This document shows positions 35,254 to 44,684 of a stretch of DNA of 64,000 nucleotides, one piece after another; the first letter of the stretch is position 1; each line of letters starts with the position of its first letter. The stretch comes from Mycobacterium sp. GA-2829 (lineage in GTDB: Bacteria; Actinomycetota; Actinomycetes; Mycobacteriales; Mycobacteriaceae), in NCBI RefSeq assembly GCF_001499965.1, contig NZ_LQIT01000009.1, positions 62,001 through 126,000 of the forward strand, read 5' to 3'. The notes under the pieces are model-generated. The model saw only the letters and a program-made list of their open reading frames with translations, ran no database searches and was not told the origin of the DNA. A program made the translations under genes and the position numbers.

Positions 35254-37224
35254 TCACTGACCTGCGCCCACCGGCGCCGCGGAAATCCGGCTCACGGAGC
35301 GTTCCCCCGGCGCGGTGACCAGCACTGTGGCGCGGCCGGCCCGGACACCGTTGGCGATGACGACGATTTCGGCGACCTCATGGACCAGCACGACGGCGGC
35401 TAGGCCGAGAATGCCGAGCAGCGCCAGCGGAATCAATACAGCGATCAGTCCCAGTGATAGGCCGACGTTTTGCAGCATTATCCGGCGGGCCCGGCGCGCG
35501 TGGGTGAAAGTTTGCGGCAGGTGCCGTAGATCTTCGCCCATCAACGCCACGTCGGCGGTTTCGATGGCCACGTCGGTGCCCATCGCGCCCATGGCGATAC
35601 CGAGGTCGGCGGTGGCCAGCGCGGGGGCGTCGTTGACGCCGTCGCCGACCATGGCGGTGGAGCGCTCGGCGCGCAGCGCTTCGATCAGCCGCGCTTTGTC
35701 TTCGGGACGCAGTTCGGCGTGCACGGCGTCGATGCCGACGTCGCGGGCGAGCGCGGATGCGGTGGTGTGGTTGTCGCCGGTGAGCATGGCGACGTGGTAG
35801 CCGTCGCGGCGCAGCTGGGCGACGACCTCGGCGGCCTCGGGCCGCAGTTCGTCGCGCACGGCGATCGCTCCGATCACCTGGCCGTTGTCTTCGACGAGGA
35901 CGGCGGTCGCGCCGGCCTGTTGCATGCGCGCCACATCGCCGGCCAGTGATCCGGCGTCGAGCCAGCCGGGGCGGCCCAGACGGATGGTGTGTCCGTCGCG
36001 GCGGCCGGTGAGGCCGGCTCCGGTCGCAGCTTCGACGTCGGTGGCCGGGGTGACGTCATCGACGGCGGAAAGGATCGCCGCGGCCAACGGGTGTTCGCTG
36101 CGCGCTTCCAGGGCCGCCGCCAGGTCCAGGACGTGTTCGCGGGTGGCGCCGTCGGCGACGGCTACATCAATGACGGCGGGCCGGTTGGCGGTCAGGGTGC
36201 CGGTCTTGTCGAGGGCGACACCGCGGACGGCCCCCATAGCCTCGAGTGCGGCGCCGCCCTTGACCAGGGCGCCAAGCTTGCTGGCGGCGCCGATCGCCGC
36301 GACCACGGTGACCGGCACCGAGATCGCCAAGGCGCACGGCGAGGCCGCGACCAGCACCACCAGCGCGCGTTCAATCCAGGTGGTCGGGTCACCGAGCAGG
36401 CTGCCGATCACCGCGATCAGCGTCGCGGCGATCATTACCCCGGGCACGAGGGGTTTGGCGATGCGATCGGCCAGGCGCTGCGAGGCGCCCTTGCGGGATT
36501 GTTCGGCCTCCACGATGCGCACGATGCGGGCCAGCGAGTTGTCCTCGGCGGTGGTGGTGACCTCGACCTCGAGTGAACCGGTGCCGTTGATGGACCCGGC
36601 GAACACCTCGGCACCGGGTCCTGCTTCGACGGGCACCGATTCACCGGTGATGGCCGAAACGTCCAGCGCGGTGCGCCCTTCGCGAATGACCCCGTCGGTG
36701 GCGATCCGCTCGCCTGGCTTGACCAGCATACGGTCGCCGACCCTTAATTCTCCTGGTGCGACAACGGTTTCAGTGCCCTCACGCAGCACGGTGGCCTCTT
36801 CGGGCACCAGCGACAGTAGTGCGCGTAGGCCGCGGCGGGTGCGCGCTAGGGAGTACTCCTCTAGGCCTTCGCTGATGGAGAACAGGAACGCCAGCATGGC
36901 GGCCTCGCCGACCTCGCCGAGGATGACCGCGCCCACGGCGGCGATGGTCATCAGTGTGCCGACGCCGATCTTGCCCTTGGCCAGCCGCTTGAGCGTGGAG
37001 GGGACGAAGGTGTAGGCGCCGACGACCAGGGCCAGCGCTTCTAGCGTGAGCACCACTGGGCGTGCGGCATCAGCGAACCCGGCGATCAAAGCGGCCAGCA
37101 GCAGCACCCCCGAAATGGCGGCGAACTGCAGTTCGCGCACTTGCCACAGGCGTTCGGGCTCGTGCTCTTCGGCCTGTTCGTCGGTGGTGGGTTCGTCGTG
37201 GCCGCAGCCGCACGCGTCGCTCAT
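35254..37224 (-). CDS. P1B-type metal-exporting ATPase (CtpG/CadA-like)
   Basis: 656 residues. Short Cys/His N-terminus (SDACGCGHDEPTTDEQ) and no HMA domain. Actuator ITGESVPVEAG, channel motif SPC (VLVAASPCALAISVP) instead of CPC, phosphorylation LDKTGTLTANRP, SEHPLAAAIL, GDGVNDAPALATADLGIAMG and a C-terminal VLVHEVAEIVVIANG. The SPC motif and absence of an N-terminal metal domain fit the CtpG-like group. Its start overlaps the stop of the CmtR-like regulator, as for ctpG-cmtR in M. tuberculosis, so cadmium/lead export is the likely job. Confidence 0.9.
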   Translation of the reverse strand: MSDACGCGHDEPTTDEQAEEHEPERLWQVRELQFAAISGVLLLAALIAGFADAARPVVLTLEALALVVGAYTFVPSTLKRLAKGKIGVGTLMTIAAVGAVILGEVGEAAMLAFLFSISEGLEEYSLARTRRGLRALLSLVPEEATVLREGTETVVAPGELRVGDRMLVKPGERIATDGVIREGRTALDVSAITGESVPVEAGPGAEVFAGSINGTGSLEVEVTTTAEDNSLARIVRIVEAEQSRKGASQRLADRIAKPLVPGVMIAATLIAVIGSLLGDPTTWIERALVVLVAASPCALAISVPVTVVAAIGAASKLGALVKGGAALEAMGAVRGVALDKTGTLTANRPAVIDVAVADGATREHVLDLAAALEARSEHPLAAAILSAVDDVTPATDVEAATGAGLTGRRDGHTIRLGRPGWLDAGSLAGDVARMQQAGATAVLVEDNGQVIGAIAVRDELRPEAAEVVAQLRRDGYHVAMLTGDNHTTASALARDVGIDAVHAELRPEDKARLIEALRAERSTAMVGDGVNDAPALATADLGIAMGAMGTDVAIETADVALMGEDLRHLPQTFTHARRARRIMLQNVGLSLGLIAVLIPLALLGILGLAAVVLVHEVAEIVVIANGVRAGRATVLVTAPGERSVSRISAAPVGAGQ

Positions 37225-37607
37225 TTACTTCCCCTCGTCTTGGTCGTTGCCCCGGCGCGGACTCCGTAGGTGGGGCACAGCGCCACCTTGTTGCCGGTGG
37301 CGGCCAGCAGCGTCTCGGCCGAGGCCAGCAGATCCATCAGCTCCGGGCGGGTCAGCGAGTAGAACATCTGCCGGCCCTCGGGACGGCCGGTGACCAGGCC
37401 GCACTCGCGCAGACAGGCCAGGTGCGCCGACACGGTCGACTGCGCCGCTCCCAGCAGGCCGGTCAGATCCACCACGCGGGCTTCGCCTTCGGTGAGTCGC
37501 TCCAGGATCGCCAGCCGGGTCGGGTCGGACAGGCCGTGAAACAGCGCCACAGCCGGTGCCAGGTCTGTGGTGGGTCGCGTTGAGGATCTACCCGTTGTCA
37601 TCGCCAT
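37221..37607 (-). CDS. cmtR: CmtR-like ArsR/SmtB metal sensor (Cd/Pb)
   Basis: 128 residues from ATG 37607. Winged helix: LFHGLSDPTRLAILERL, recognition helix AAQSTVSAHLACLRECGLV. The metal cysteines of CmtR are in place: Cys65 and Cys69 in the recognition helix (HLACLREC) and Cys111 in the C-terminal VALCPTYG. No ribosome site is visible; a -10-like TATCAT lies six bases upstream of the ATG, so the transcript is probably leaderless. Represses the ATPase/CadD operon until Cd(II) or Pb(II) binds (family knowledge). Confidence 0.88.
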   Translation of the reverse strand: MAMTTGRSSTRPTTDLAPAVALFHGLSDPTRLAILERLTEGEARVVDLTGLLGAAQSTVSAHLACLRECGLVTGRPEGRQMFYSLTRPELMDLLASAETLLAATGNKVALCPTYGVRAGATTKTRGSK

Positions 37608-37892
37608 TCGACGATGATAGCGTGCGAGGTGCATCGATCGTCAAATTACGGTGATAGCGTTCAATGGCGCTGATTCGGGAGGCGGAGAAGATCCAGTAGG
37701 AAACGCAAGCGGTGGTGGATCTTGGCGGGGTCGCTGATCGCGGGTTCGACATCACGATCATGAACGTGGCGTCTGCTCGACACACAACCCACCCGTTCTC
37801 GGGCCGAAAAGCGTTCGGTCACAACCCAATCAGTGGACCGAGCGGTGGGATGACTCAAACACCGTCGTCGATCGTAGAAAGGGATGGCTGCG

Positions 37893-38525
37893 ATGTTGAT
37901 GAACCGGGCCGAGATCGGGCTGGTGAATTCGCCGCCGCGGCGCTGGCTGCAACGCATCTATGAGGTGCCGGTGCTGCTGCGGTTTGGCGGTCGCCTGCTG
38001 CCCGGCCCACCAGCCTTGGAGATCGGGTGTGGGTCCGGATACGGCTTGGAGCTGATCTTGGAACGGTTCGGGGCGGGTACCGCGGACGCGGTGGATCTGG
38101 ACCCGGCGATGATCCGTCGCGCCGGCCGGCGCCTCGCCCGCTACGGGGATCGGGTCCGGCTGGTCCAGGGCAGCGCCACCGATCTGCGCACCGCACTGGA
38201 TGCCGACGACGACAGCTACGGCGGGGTCTTCGATTTCGGGATCGTGCACCACATCCAGGACTGGCGAAAAGCCATCGCCGAAGTCGCCCGGGTGATCGCA
38301 CCGGGTGGGCGGTTTTACTTCGAGGAGGTCACCTCGCACGCCCTGGCGCGCCCCATCTACCGGCGGCTGTTCGATCACCCCACCGACGACCGATTCAGCG
38401 CCGAACAGTTCCTCGATGAACTGGCCCACCACGGCCTGGTGGTGCTCGGATCGCTCACCCGAACCCAGGGTGATTACCTGCTCGGCGCTGCAACCAAGCC
38501 CGTGCCCACCGGGGGTGAGCGGTGA
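37893..38525 (+). CDS. Class I SAM-dependent methyltransferase
   Basis: 210 residues from ATG 37893 (AGAAAGGG nine bases before; ATG at 37884 is too close to it). Motif I LEIGCGSGYGLELIL, acidic end of strand 2 DAVDLDPAMI, motif II-like FDFGIVHHIQDW, then IAPGGRFYFEEV. Substrate not predictable. Stop overlaps the next gene, a membrane methyltransferase-like protein, so the pair may act in sequence on a lipid or isoprenoid. Confidence 0.85.
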   Translation: MLMNRAEIGLVNSPPRRWLQRIYEVPVLLRFGGRLLPGPPALEIGCGSGYGLELILERFGAGTADAVDLDPAMIRRAGRRLARYGDRVRLVQGSATDLRTALDADDDSYGGVFDFGIVHHIQDWRKAIAEVARVIAPGGRFYFEEVTSHALARPIYRRLFDHPTDDRFSAEQFLDELAHHGLVVLGSLTRTQGDYLLGAATKPVPTGGER

Positions 38526-39151
38526 TGGCGAATGCTGTGCTGGCCCTGTTCGCCGCCATGATGTTGGTGATGGGCGCCCTGCGCGCAGCGATTCAACGGC
38601 GCCACACCGGAGAGATCGGCACGCGGCGCTCGATGCGCCCTGACGGCTCCCTGGAGTGGTGGGCGCTGGCCGGAACCGACCTCGGTTGGCTGACTGTGGG
38701 GATCGGGGCACCCGTCGCCGACTTGGCCGGCATGTCGCCGCTGGCGATCTTGGATCATTCGATGCTGCGCGGGGTCGGTGTCGCGGTAGCAGTGCTCGGC
38801 ATAGTCTTGGCCTTCACCGCTCAAATGGCCATGGGCGCGTCCTGGCGGACCGGGATCGACGAGGCGGAACGCACGACTCTGGTAACCACCGGTGCCTTCC
38901 GGGTCGTTCGCAACCCGGTCTTCGCCGCCGCAACTGTCGCGTTTATCGGCCTGGCGCTCATGGTGCCCAACGCGGTGGCAGTCGCCGGCCTTGTGGTCTC
39001 GGTGATCGGCATAGAAGCACAGGTGCGCTTCGCCGAAGAACCCTACCTACGCCGCGTCCACGGCGTGGCCTACACCAGCTACGCCTCCCGCGTGGGTCGC
39101 TTCCTACCCGGGATCGGACGCCTGCAACCCGAACACCAGTACCGGAGCTAA
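38522..39151 (+). CDS. Isoprenylcysteine carboxyl methyltransferase (ICMT/PEMT)-like membrane protein
   Basis: 209 residues with about five membrane helices. C-terminal half has the ICMT/PEMT core: LVTTGAFRVVRNPVFAAATV (the RNPxY-like SAM/substrate segment, here RNPVF), a helix pair, and EAQVRFAEEPYLRRVHGVAYTSYASRVGRFLP, the conserved E-E-x-L...Y...R ending. Coupled to the cytosolic methyltransferase (four-base overlap). Confidence 0.85.
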   Translation: MMANAVLALFAAMMLVMGALRAAIQRRHTGEIGTRRSMRPDGSLEWWALAGTDLGWLTVGIGAPVADLAGMSPLAILDHSMLRGVGVAVAVLGIVLAFTAQMAMGASWRTGIDEAERTTLVTTGAFRVVRNPVFAAATVAFIGLALMVPNAVAVAGLVVSVIGIEAQVRFAEEPYLRRVHGVAYTSYASRVGRFLPGIGRLQPEHQYRS

Positions 39152-39472
39152 CCGATGCGGGCGAAATGGAGCGATCCGTTGCGTTACTCACCGCGCCGTG
39201 ATCGCGGGCTGCGGCCCACAAAAGTAGCCGCCAAAAGTGCTGCGTCACAACCGAATCACTCCGGCGCTTGTTGGCGGTCGAACACCGCCGGCACAAGGAT
39301 GCTCGAGGAGGTGGCACCGAATGATGCTCGAGGATCTCGCGGCCTGCTGCGAATAGCGCGCATGTCCGCCATGGGCTTGCGGGTACGAGCGCTGCTGAGC
39401 CCGTGGCGGGTGATGCTTCGGTTCAGATGCGCCGCCAGACATCAGCGCATCCGATGATGGAGGGACGATCAG
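39152..39472. other. 320-bp intergenic region, nothing recognised
   Basis: No supported gene, operator or terminator; AGGGACG precedes the cyclase start at 39473. Confidence 0.4.
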
Positions 39473-40168
39473 GTGACTGAATCGGAAAGTGTCGAGGCGA
39501 CGTTCGCGTTCGTCGATCTGTCTGGGTTCAGCGTCCTGACTGAAATGTGCGGTGATGAACAGGCGGCCAGTCTGGCGGGCCGCCTGCTTACCGTGACCCG
39601 TGACGCGCTGTGGCCGGGCGTCACCATCGTCAAGACGATGGGTGATGCGGTCATGCTGCGCTCCAGCAAACCCGAGCAGATGGTGGCGACCATCCTGCAG
39701 CTTGCTGACCGGGCCGCCGATGAGGACGGCTTCCTTGCACTGCGGGCTGGCATGCACCACGGCAGCGCGGTGCACCGCGACAACGACTACTTCGGACACG
39801 GCGTGAATGTGGCCGCCCGCATCACGGCGCTGGCCGGCGCCGGGCAGGCTGTGGTCACCGACAATGTTCGTCAGGCCTGCGCGCAGCTCGGTCTATCGCC
39901 AGATCCATTGGGCGCCAAGAAACTCCGCAACATTGCGACACCGATGGAGGTGTACGCGGTGGGCCTGGCGGCGGCTCGCTACCCAACCGACCCGGTGTGC
40001 CGCGTGCGGGTCGACCCTGGCACGGCGGCCAGCCATCTGCGTCACGCCGATCATGACTGGTGGTTCTGCTCACCAGAGTGCGCTCAACGATTCGCCGCCG
40101 CACCAGCGCAATACGCGAGTGTCGACACAGTCAGCGATCACCAGCAGCGTGGGATTACCCGGGACTGA
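39473..40168 (+). CDS. Class III nucleotide cyclase domain fused to a YHS metal-binding domain
   Basis: 231 residues. N-terminal cyclase: FAFVDLSGFSVLTE (first metal Asp), VKTMGDAVMLRSS (second metal Asp and substrate region), AGMHHGSAVHRDNDYFGHGVN and NVAARITALAGAGQ (transition-state Asn/Arg). C-terminal ~45 residues are a YHS domain: DPVCRVRVDP ... HDWWFCSPECAQRFAAAP, with Cys ligands typical of metal-binding YHS. A soluble metal-responsive cyclase is the natural reading. Paralog at 48536-49252 has the same fusion and is co-transcribed with a P1B ATPase. Confidence 0.88.
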   Translation: MTESESVEATFAFVDLSGFSVLTEMCGDEQAASLAGRLLTVTRDALWPGVTIVKTMGDAVMLRSSKPEQMVATILQLADRAADEDGFLALRAGMHHGSAVHRDNDYFGHGVNVAARITALAGAGQAVVTDNVRQACAQLGLSPDPLGAKKLRNIATPMEVYAVGLAAARYPTDPVCRVRVDPGTAASHLRHADHDWWFCSPECAQRFAAAPAQYASVDTVSDHQQRGITRD

Positions 40169-40198
40169 GCGCCAATCCGGCTCACCTGGCGCCGGGGC

Positions 40199-41602
40199 TC
40201 AGATCGATTCGCCCTGTTGTCTTTCAGCTGCGGCGTGGGTCTGCGCCCATGCGTTGTAACCGCCGATCAGGTCGCTCACCCGTCCCAATCCGTCGGCCCG
40301 CATCATGGAGGCGGCCACACTGGATCTCCAGCCGCCGGCGCAGTGCACCACGATCGGCTTGTCACCGGCAATGTGCGCCAGTTGGGTGCGCAGTTGTGCC
40401 AGCGGGATGTGCACCGCGCCGGGTATCGTCCCGGTTTCGCGTTCGCCGGGATTGCGGATGTCGATCACCGTCACCGCATGCGCGGCCCGCAAGCGGTCGA
40501 GCTCAGCGACATCGATTCGCGGTGCGGGTTGAACAAGGTCGGTCAGCTCGGCGGGGAAATTTCCGTCATGCGCGACGGTGAGATAGCCGATCACGTTGTC
40601 GGAGCCGACGCGGGCCAGCCGCATGGCCGCCGCCTGCTCCTCACCGGGATAGGTGACCAGCGCGATGGTCGCACCCACCTCGGCAACCATGCCGCCGGTC
40701 TCGGCGAAGCGGCCGTCGAAACCGACGTTGACCGATCCGCGGAGATGACCGGCAGCGAAGTCGTCTACCGACCGGGCATCCACCATGCGGACACCGGCCG
40801 CCAGAGCGGACCACAGCTGGGCCGCGGTCAGTTCGGGGATGTTGCGGTGCTGATCCAGCAGTGGATGCACGCGTTTGTTCATCGCGGCGTCAACCGAGAA
40901 ATAGGCGGGCGCCGCCGGCTGGCCGTGGGTGATCAGCTCCACGAATTCGGCCTCGGTCATCGGCTGCGTGGACGGGTTGGTGCGGCGCTGCACACCGATG
41001 GTTGAGGTGAGTTCAGCAGAGAGGTTCTTGCCGCACGACGACCCGGCGCCGTGGGCCGGCATCACCGTGACGTGGTCGGGCAGCCTCAGCAGCCGGTCGT
41101 GGATGGTTCGATACATCGCCCGAGCCAGGTCGGTAGTTGAGCCATCACCAAGGTTGGCCAGGTCCGGGCGTCCCACATCGCCGATGAACAGCGCGTCACC
41201 GGTCAGCACCGCGACCGGGTCGACCCCGGCACGTTCACGCACCAGGACGCTGATCGATTCCCAGGTGTGCCCGGGGGTGGAGAGGATCTCCAGGTCGACC
41301 TCACCGAGCGAGAGGTGCTGCCCGTCAGACAACCGGCGGATCGGGTAGTCGGTCTGGGCGGCCGCGCCGAAGCCGATCCACGCCCCGGTGGCCTGCACCA
41401 ATTCCAGGTGACCGGAGACGAAGTCGGCGTGAAAGTGGGTGTTGATTACGCCTTCGATTGTCAAACCGTGTTTGGCGGCGTCGTCGAGGTATTCGGTGAT
41501 GTCGCGGCGCGGGTCGACAACGACTGCGCGCCCGGTGGTTTCGTCGCCGACCAGATACGACGCGTGCGACAGGCACTCGATGTAGTACTGCTCCAGAATC
41601 AT
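40199..41602 (-). CDS. CstB-like persulfide dioxygenase-rhodanese fusion
   Basis: 467 residues. Metallo-beta-lactamase fold, persulfide-dioxygenase type: THFHADFVSGH, TPGHTWESISV, LTGDALFIGDVGRPDL, HGAGSSCGKNL. Then two rhodanese-like domains: the first (residues ~265-355) has no catalytic Cys (ALVTYPGEEQ at that position), the second has VVHCAGGWRSS with the active Cys. This three-part order equals CstB, which turns sulfane sulfur to thiosulfate. Divergent from TauE with two CsoR/CstR-type dyads between. Confidence 0.92.
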   Translation of the reverse strand: MILEQYYIECLSHASYLVGDETTGRAVVVDPRRDITEYLDDAAKHGLTIEGVINTHFHADFVSGHLELVQATGAWIGFGAAAQTDYPIRRLSDGQHLSLGEVDLEILSTPGHTWESISVLVRERAGVDPVAVLTGDALFIGDVGRPDLANLGDGSTTDLARAMYRTIHDRLLRLPDHVTVMPAHGAGSSCGKNLSAELTSTIGVQRRTNPSTQPMTEAEFVELITHGQPAAPAYFSVDAAMNKRVHPLLDQHRNIPELTAAQLWSALAAGVRMVDARSVDDFAAGHLRGSVNVGFDGRFAETGGMVAEVGATIALVTYPGEEQAAAMRLARVGSDNVIGYLTVAHDGNFPAELTDLVQPAPRIDVAELDRLRAAHAVTVIDIRNPGERETGTIPGAVHIPLAQLRTQLAHIAGDKPIVVHCAGGWRSSVAASMMRADGLGRVSDLIGGYNAWAQTHAAAERQQGESI

Positions 41603-41685
41603 CCGTTTCTCCTATGTCCCGCGGATACGCAGAAACCCGTGCGGTCTCAGCCGATACCCCTGGCGCATACCGGCGTCATCCGATG

Positions 41686-41704
41686 TATACCCAGGGGGGT
41701 ATCG
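41686..41704. promoter_or_regulatory. CsoR/CstR-like operator 1, CstB/TauE divergent promoter
   Basis: TATACCCAGGGGGGTATC: arms ATACCC / GGGTAT around AGGG. Closer to the leftward CstB-like gene. A weaker half-dyad GATACCCCTGGCGCATAC lies at 41653-41670. Confidence 0.6.
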
Positions 41705-41719
41705 ACTACTATAGCCCGC

Positions 41720-41735
41720 ATACCCCCCGAGGTAT
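41720..41735. promoter_or_regulatory. CsoR/CstR-like operator 2, CstB/TauE divergent promoter
   Basis: ATACCCCCCGAGGTAT: arms ATACC / GGTAT around a C/G core, ~95 bp before TauE. Confidence 0.55.
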
Positions 41736-41830
41736 TCCGGAGATGGCGCGGTTCGGTCCCGGCCCCGACAGACAGGACGACACGAGATGTTGAACAAGGC
41801 GAGGTTCGAATCTGCCGCGATGAGGTCGCC

Positions 41831-42703
41831 ATGATGGCGTTGACCGTCGCCTTGGCCGTGTTGGTCGGGGTCGCGCTGGGGCTGCTGGGCGGGGGCGGCG
41901 CGATCCTGACCGTCCCGCTGCTGGCCTATGTCGGGGGCCTGGACGCCACGCGGGCGATCGCAAGTTCGCTTCTGGTGATCGCGGTCACCAGCGCGGTCGG
42001 CGCGATCGCCCATGTGCGGGCCGGGCGGGTGCGGTGGGGCGTCGCGCTGCCGTTCGGCGCGGCGGCCATGACCGGGGCAGTGGGCGGCGGTCTGCTAGCC
42101 CGCTTCATTCCCGGGACCGCGCTGCTGATTGCATTCGCGGTGATCATGCTCGCCGCCGGGGGTGCGATGCTGCGCGGCCGCAGCAACACCCATGCGTGCG
42201 ACGCGGTCCGGCGCGTGCCCATGGTAAAGATGGCCGTGCTGGGTGTTGCCGTCGGCGCGGTCAGCGGGCTGGTCGGCGCGGGTGGCGGCTTCCTGTTGGT
42301 GCCTGCGCTGGCCGTGCTGACCGGGCTCCCGATGCCCGCCGCGGTCGGCACCTCCCTGGTGGTGATCGCGATGCAATCGTTCGCCGGTCTGACGGGGCAT
42401 CTGGCCAGCGGACAGGTCGACTGGCCAGTGGCCGCTGTGGTCACCGCCGCCGCCGTTGTGGGCGCTCTGATCGGCGCACGCTTTACCGGCGCGGTCGATC
42501 CCGATGCGTTGCGCACGCTCTTCGGCTGGTTCGTTCTGGTGATGGCGTCGGTGCTCCTCGCGCAGGAGACAACCCTGGCTGTCGGTGCCGCGTCTGCAGC
42601 CCTGATCATGATCGGCGTCGGCACTTATGTCACCTGCCGTCGAACCGCCTACTGTCCCCTGCGGCGGCTCATCCCTCGCGTGCACCCAGCCGCCGCGGCC
42701 TGA
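41831..42703 (+). CDS. TauE/SafE-family sulfite/thiosulfate exporter
   Basis: 290 residues from ATG 41831; the open frame extends far upstream into the promoter and is not used. Eight or so helices with the family's internal repeat: GVALGLLGGGGAILTVPLLAY and GAVSGLVGAGGGFLLVPALAV. Extra Cys near the C-terminus (TCRRTAYCPL). A 15-codon ORF (41787-41834, MLNKARF...) ends on the ATG and might couple translation. With CstB and CstR homologs it forms a sulfide-detoxification set, exporting the oxidised sulfur product. Confidence 0.9.
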   Translation: MMALTVALAVLVGVALGLLGGGGAILTVPLLAYVGGLDATRAIASSLLVIAVTSAVGAIAHVRAGRVRWGVALPFGAAAMTGAVGGGLLARFIPGTALLIAFAVIMLAAGGAMLRGRSNTHACDAVRRVPMVKMAVLGVAVGAVSGLVGAGGGFLLVPALAVLTGLPMPAAVGTSLVVIAMQSFAGLTGHLASGQVDWPVAAVVTAAAVVGALIGARFTGAVDPDALRTLFGWFVLVMASVLLAQETTLAVGAASAALIMIGVGTYVTCRRTAYCPLRRLIPRVHPAAAA

Positions 42704-42725
42704 CCAGGCGAAGGCACCGGGAAGA

Positions 42726-42740
42726 ATACCCCCACGGGTA
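42726..42740. promoter_or_regulatory. CsoR/CstR-like operator before the CstR-like gene
   Basis: ATACCCCCACGGGTA: arms TACCC / GGGTA, ~38 bp upstream of the repressor gene, as expected for autoregulation. Confidence 0.5.
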
Positions 42741-42747
42741 ATGTTGA

Positions 42748-43047
<300 letters not shown>

Positions 43048-43194
43048 CCGGTCGCTGTCGGCGGAATGATGCTGAACGCCTCCGGTACAAGCTGTCGTGT
43101 GGTGCTCGCTCGAATTCCGCATCACGGGGTTCAGCGGACAACCCGCAAATTTGAGTTTGCCTCGCTTGCGAGAGGTTAGCCGGACGCCATCACC

Positions 43195-43776
43195 ATGAAA
43201 GTCACGAAATCGAACAGCAGCGCTCTGCCCGCGCCGGCCGTCGCTATCGCCGTAGCGTTGACGGCCGGGACGCTGGGCGTGGGCTATTGGGCCCTGGGGC
43301 TGGCGACCATGCTCATCTTCACCGCCGGGTTCGTCGGAGGCTTACTCCTATGGCTGGTGCGGCCGGATGGCGGCACCTGGGCCGACATTCGCGCGCCATA
43401 TTGGATGGCGTTGACATTGTTTGTGATTCACCGCGTCGAAGAAAAGCAGATGGAATTCTTCGCGTTCCTGGCGGAGGTCACAGGGGTGCCCACTCCCGCG
43501 GTGACGTCAGTTCCCGTGGTCTTGCTGGTCGTCGTTTCGGCTGGCGCCTGGCTGCTGGTGCCAGTCCTCATGCAGCGCCGGCGGCCAATCGGCCGCTATC
43601 TCGCATGGACGTTCTTTGCCTCGATGGGCCTGACCGAGTTGGCGCACTTCCTGGTGTTTCCGTGGCTCGATCCCACCGGCGCCGGCTACGTGCCCGGAAT
43701 GTGGAGCGTGATCGCGCTCGCTCCAGCCGCCTGGTGGGGAATGTGGCGTCTCGCTCGAGCGCCATCCATCACCTAA
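43195..43776 (+). CDS. HXXEE-domain membrane protein
   Basis: 193 residues, five or six membrane helices. The HXXEE family signature is visible as VIHRVEEKQMEFFAF and the second conserved His region as MGLTELAHFLVFPW. Function of the family is unknown; a metal or lipid role has been guessed from the His/Glu pattern. Stands alone between the sulfide genes and the DsbA-like gene. Confidence 0.75.
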   Translation: MKVTKSNSSALPAPAVAIAVALTAGTLGVGYWALGLATMLIFTAGFVGGLLLWLVRPDGGTWADIRAPYWMALTLFVIHRVEEKQMEFFAFLAEVTGVPTPAVTSVPVVLLVVVSAGAWLLVPVLMQRRRPIGRYLAWTFFASMGLTELAHFLVFPWLDPTGAGYVPGMWSVIALAPAAWWGMWRLARAPSIT

Positions 43777-43855
43777 GGCGACCGTGCAAACGGTAACGCA
43801 CGGCGCTGCTGCTTCATCGTCGGTTAGCTGTGCGCCAGCGGGCACGCCGCAGTTC

Positions 43856-43872
43856 TACGGTGTCGCTACGTA
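43856..43872. promoter_or_regulatory. 17-bp operator upstream of DsbA-like gene
   Basis: TACGGTGTCGCTACGTA: arms TACGG / ACGTA, 7-base spacer, 106 bp before the start. Confidence 0.45.
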
Positions 43873-43978
43873 TATAGTCACAGGAGAGATGCATATTTTC
43901 ACGTCCGTTCCGATGCGCCGCTACGGTGCGCGGCCGCCCACGCAGAACGGACGCTCTGTGACAGAAGGACGTACTTAG

Positions 43979-44644
43979 ATGGCACCCATCACACGTATTC
44001 TGCTGACCGCGTTTGCAGTCATCACCGTGATCATCGGGGCCGGCGTTTACCTCTCGGTCCAGAATAAGGACACGCCCGCCGCAGCGCAGGCCGGAGGCGG
44101 CGAGGAAGGTCAATTGGTCCGGGACAACAGCCGCCGCCTCAACAACGCCCCGGACAGCGATGTCACCCTTGTCGAGTTTCTCGACTTCGAATGCGAGGCG
44201 TGCCGCGCAGCATTCCCGATGGTCGAGCAGGCGCGATCCCAGTACGGGGACCGCGTCAACTTCGTCATCCGCTACTTCCCCATTCCGTCTCACTTCAACG
44301 CCGAGCGAGCAGCACGTGCGGTCGAGTCAGCCGCCCAGCAGGGCAAGTTCGAGCCGATGTACAAGAAGATGTATGAAACCCAGAGCCAGTGGGGTGAACA
44401 GCGGACTCCGGCCGACTCCACCTTCCGCGGCTTCGCCACCGAACTGGGACTCGACATGGCCGCGTTCGACGCCGCATACGACGATCCCGCCACGCTCGAG
44501 CGCGTCAACGTGGACGTCGCCGACGGTCAGGCCCTCGGCGTCCAGGGCACCCCGACCTTCTTCCTCAACGGAAACCAAGTGGAATTCAGAAGCTACGAAG
44601 ACTTGTCGGCCGCGGTTGAGAAAGCCTTGAAGGAGCAGCCGTAA
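43979..44644 (+). CDS. DsbA-like (DSBA/thioredoxin_4) oxidoreductase, membrane-anchored
   Basis: 221 residues. N-terminal anchor (ILLTAFAVITVIIGAGVYL), then a thioredoxin fold with an inserted helical domain: VEFLDFECEACRAAFPM (redox CEAC), helices with FEPMYKKMYETQSQWGE, and the cis-Pro loop VQGTPTFFLNG. Likely a thiol oxidase or isomerase for exported proteins such as the Cys-containing oxidase assembly factors nearby. A 17-bp operator is ~105 bp upstream. Confidence 0.9.
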   Translation: MAPITRILLTAFAVITVIIGAGVYLSVQNKDTPAAAQAGGGEEGQLVRDNSRRLNNAPDSDVTLVEFLDFECEACRAAFPMVEQARSQYGDRVNFVIRYFPIPSHFNAERAARAVESAAQQGKFEPMYKKMYETQSQWGEQRTPADSTFRGFATELGLDMAAFDAAYDDPATLERVNVDVADGQALGVQGTPTFFLNGNQVEFRSYEDLSAAVEKALKEQP

Positions 44645-44684
44645 AGGATGGGCGGGTATGCCCTCTTGCGGTAGGTGGCCACCT

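Noticed and set aside
41787..41834. 15-codon leader ORF before TauE
   Set aside because: Could be chance; weak ribosome site. Noted in the TauE entry only.
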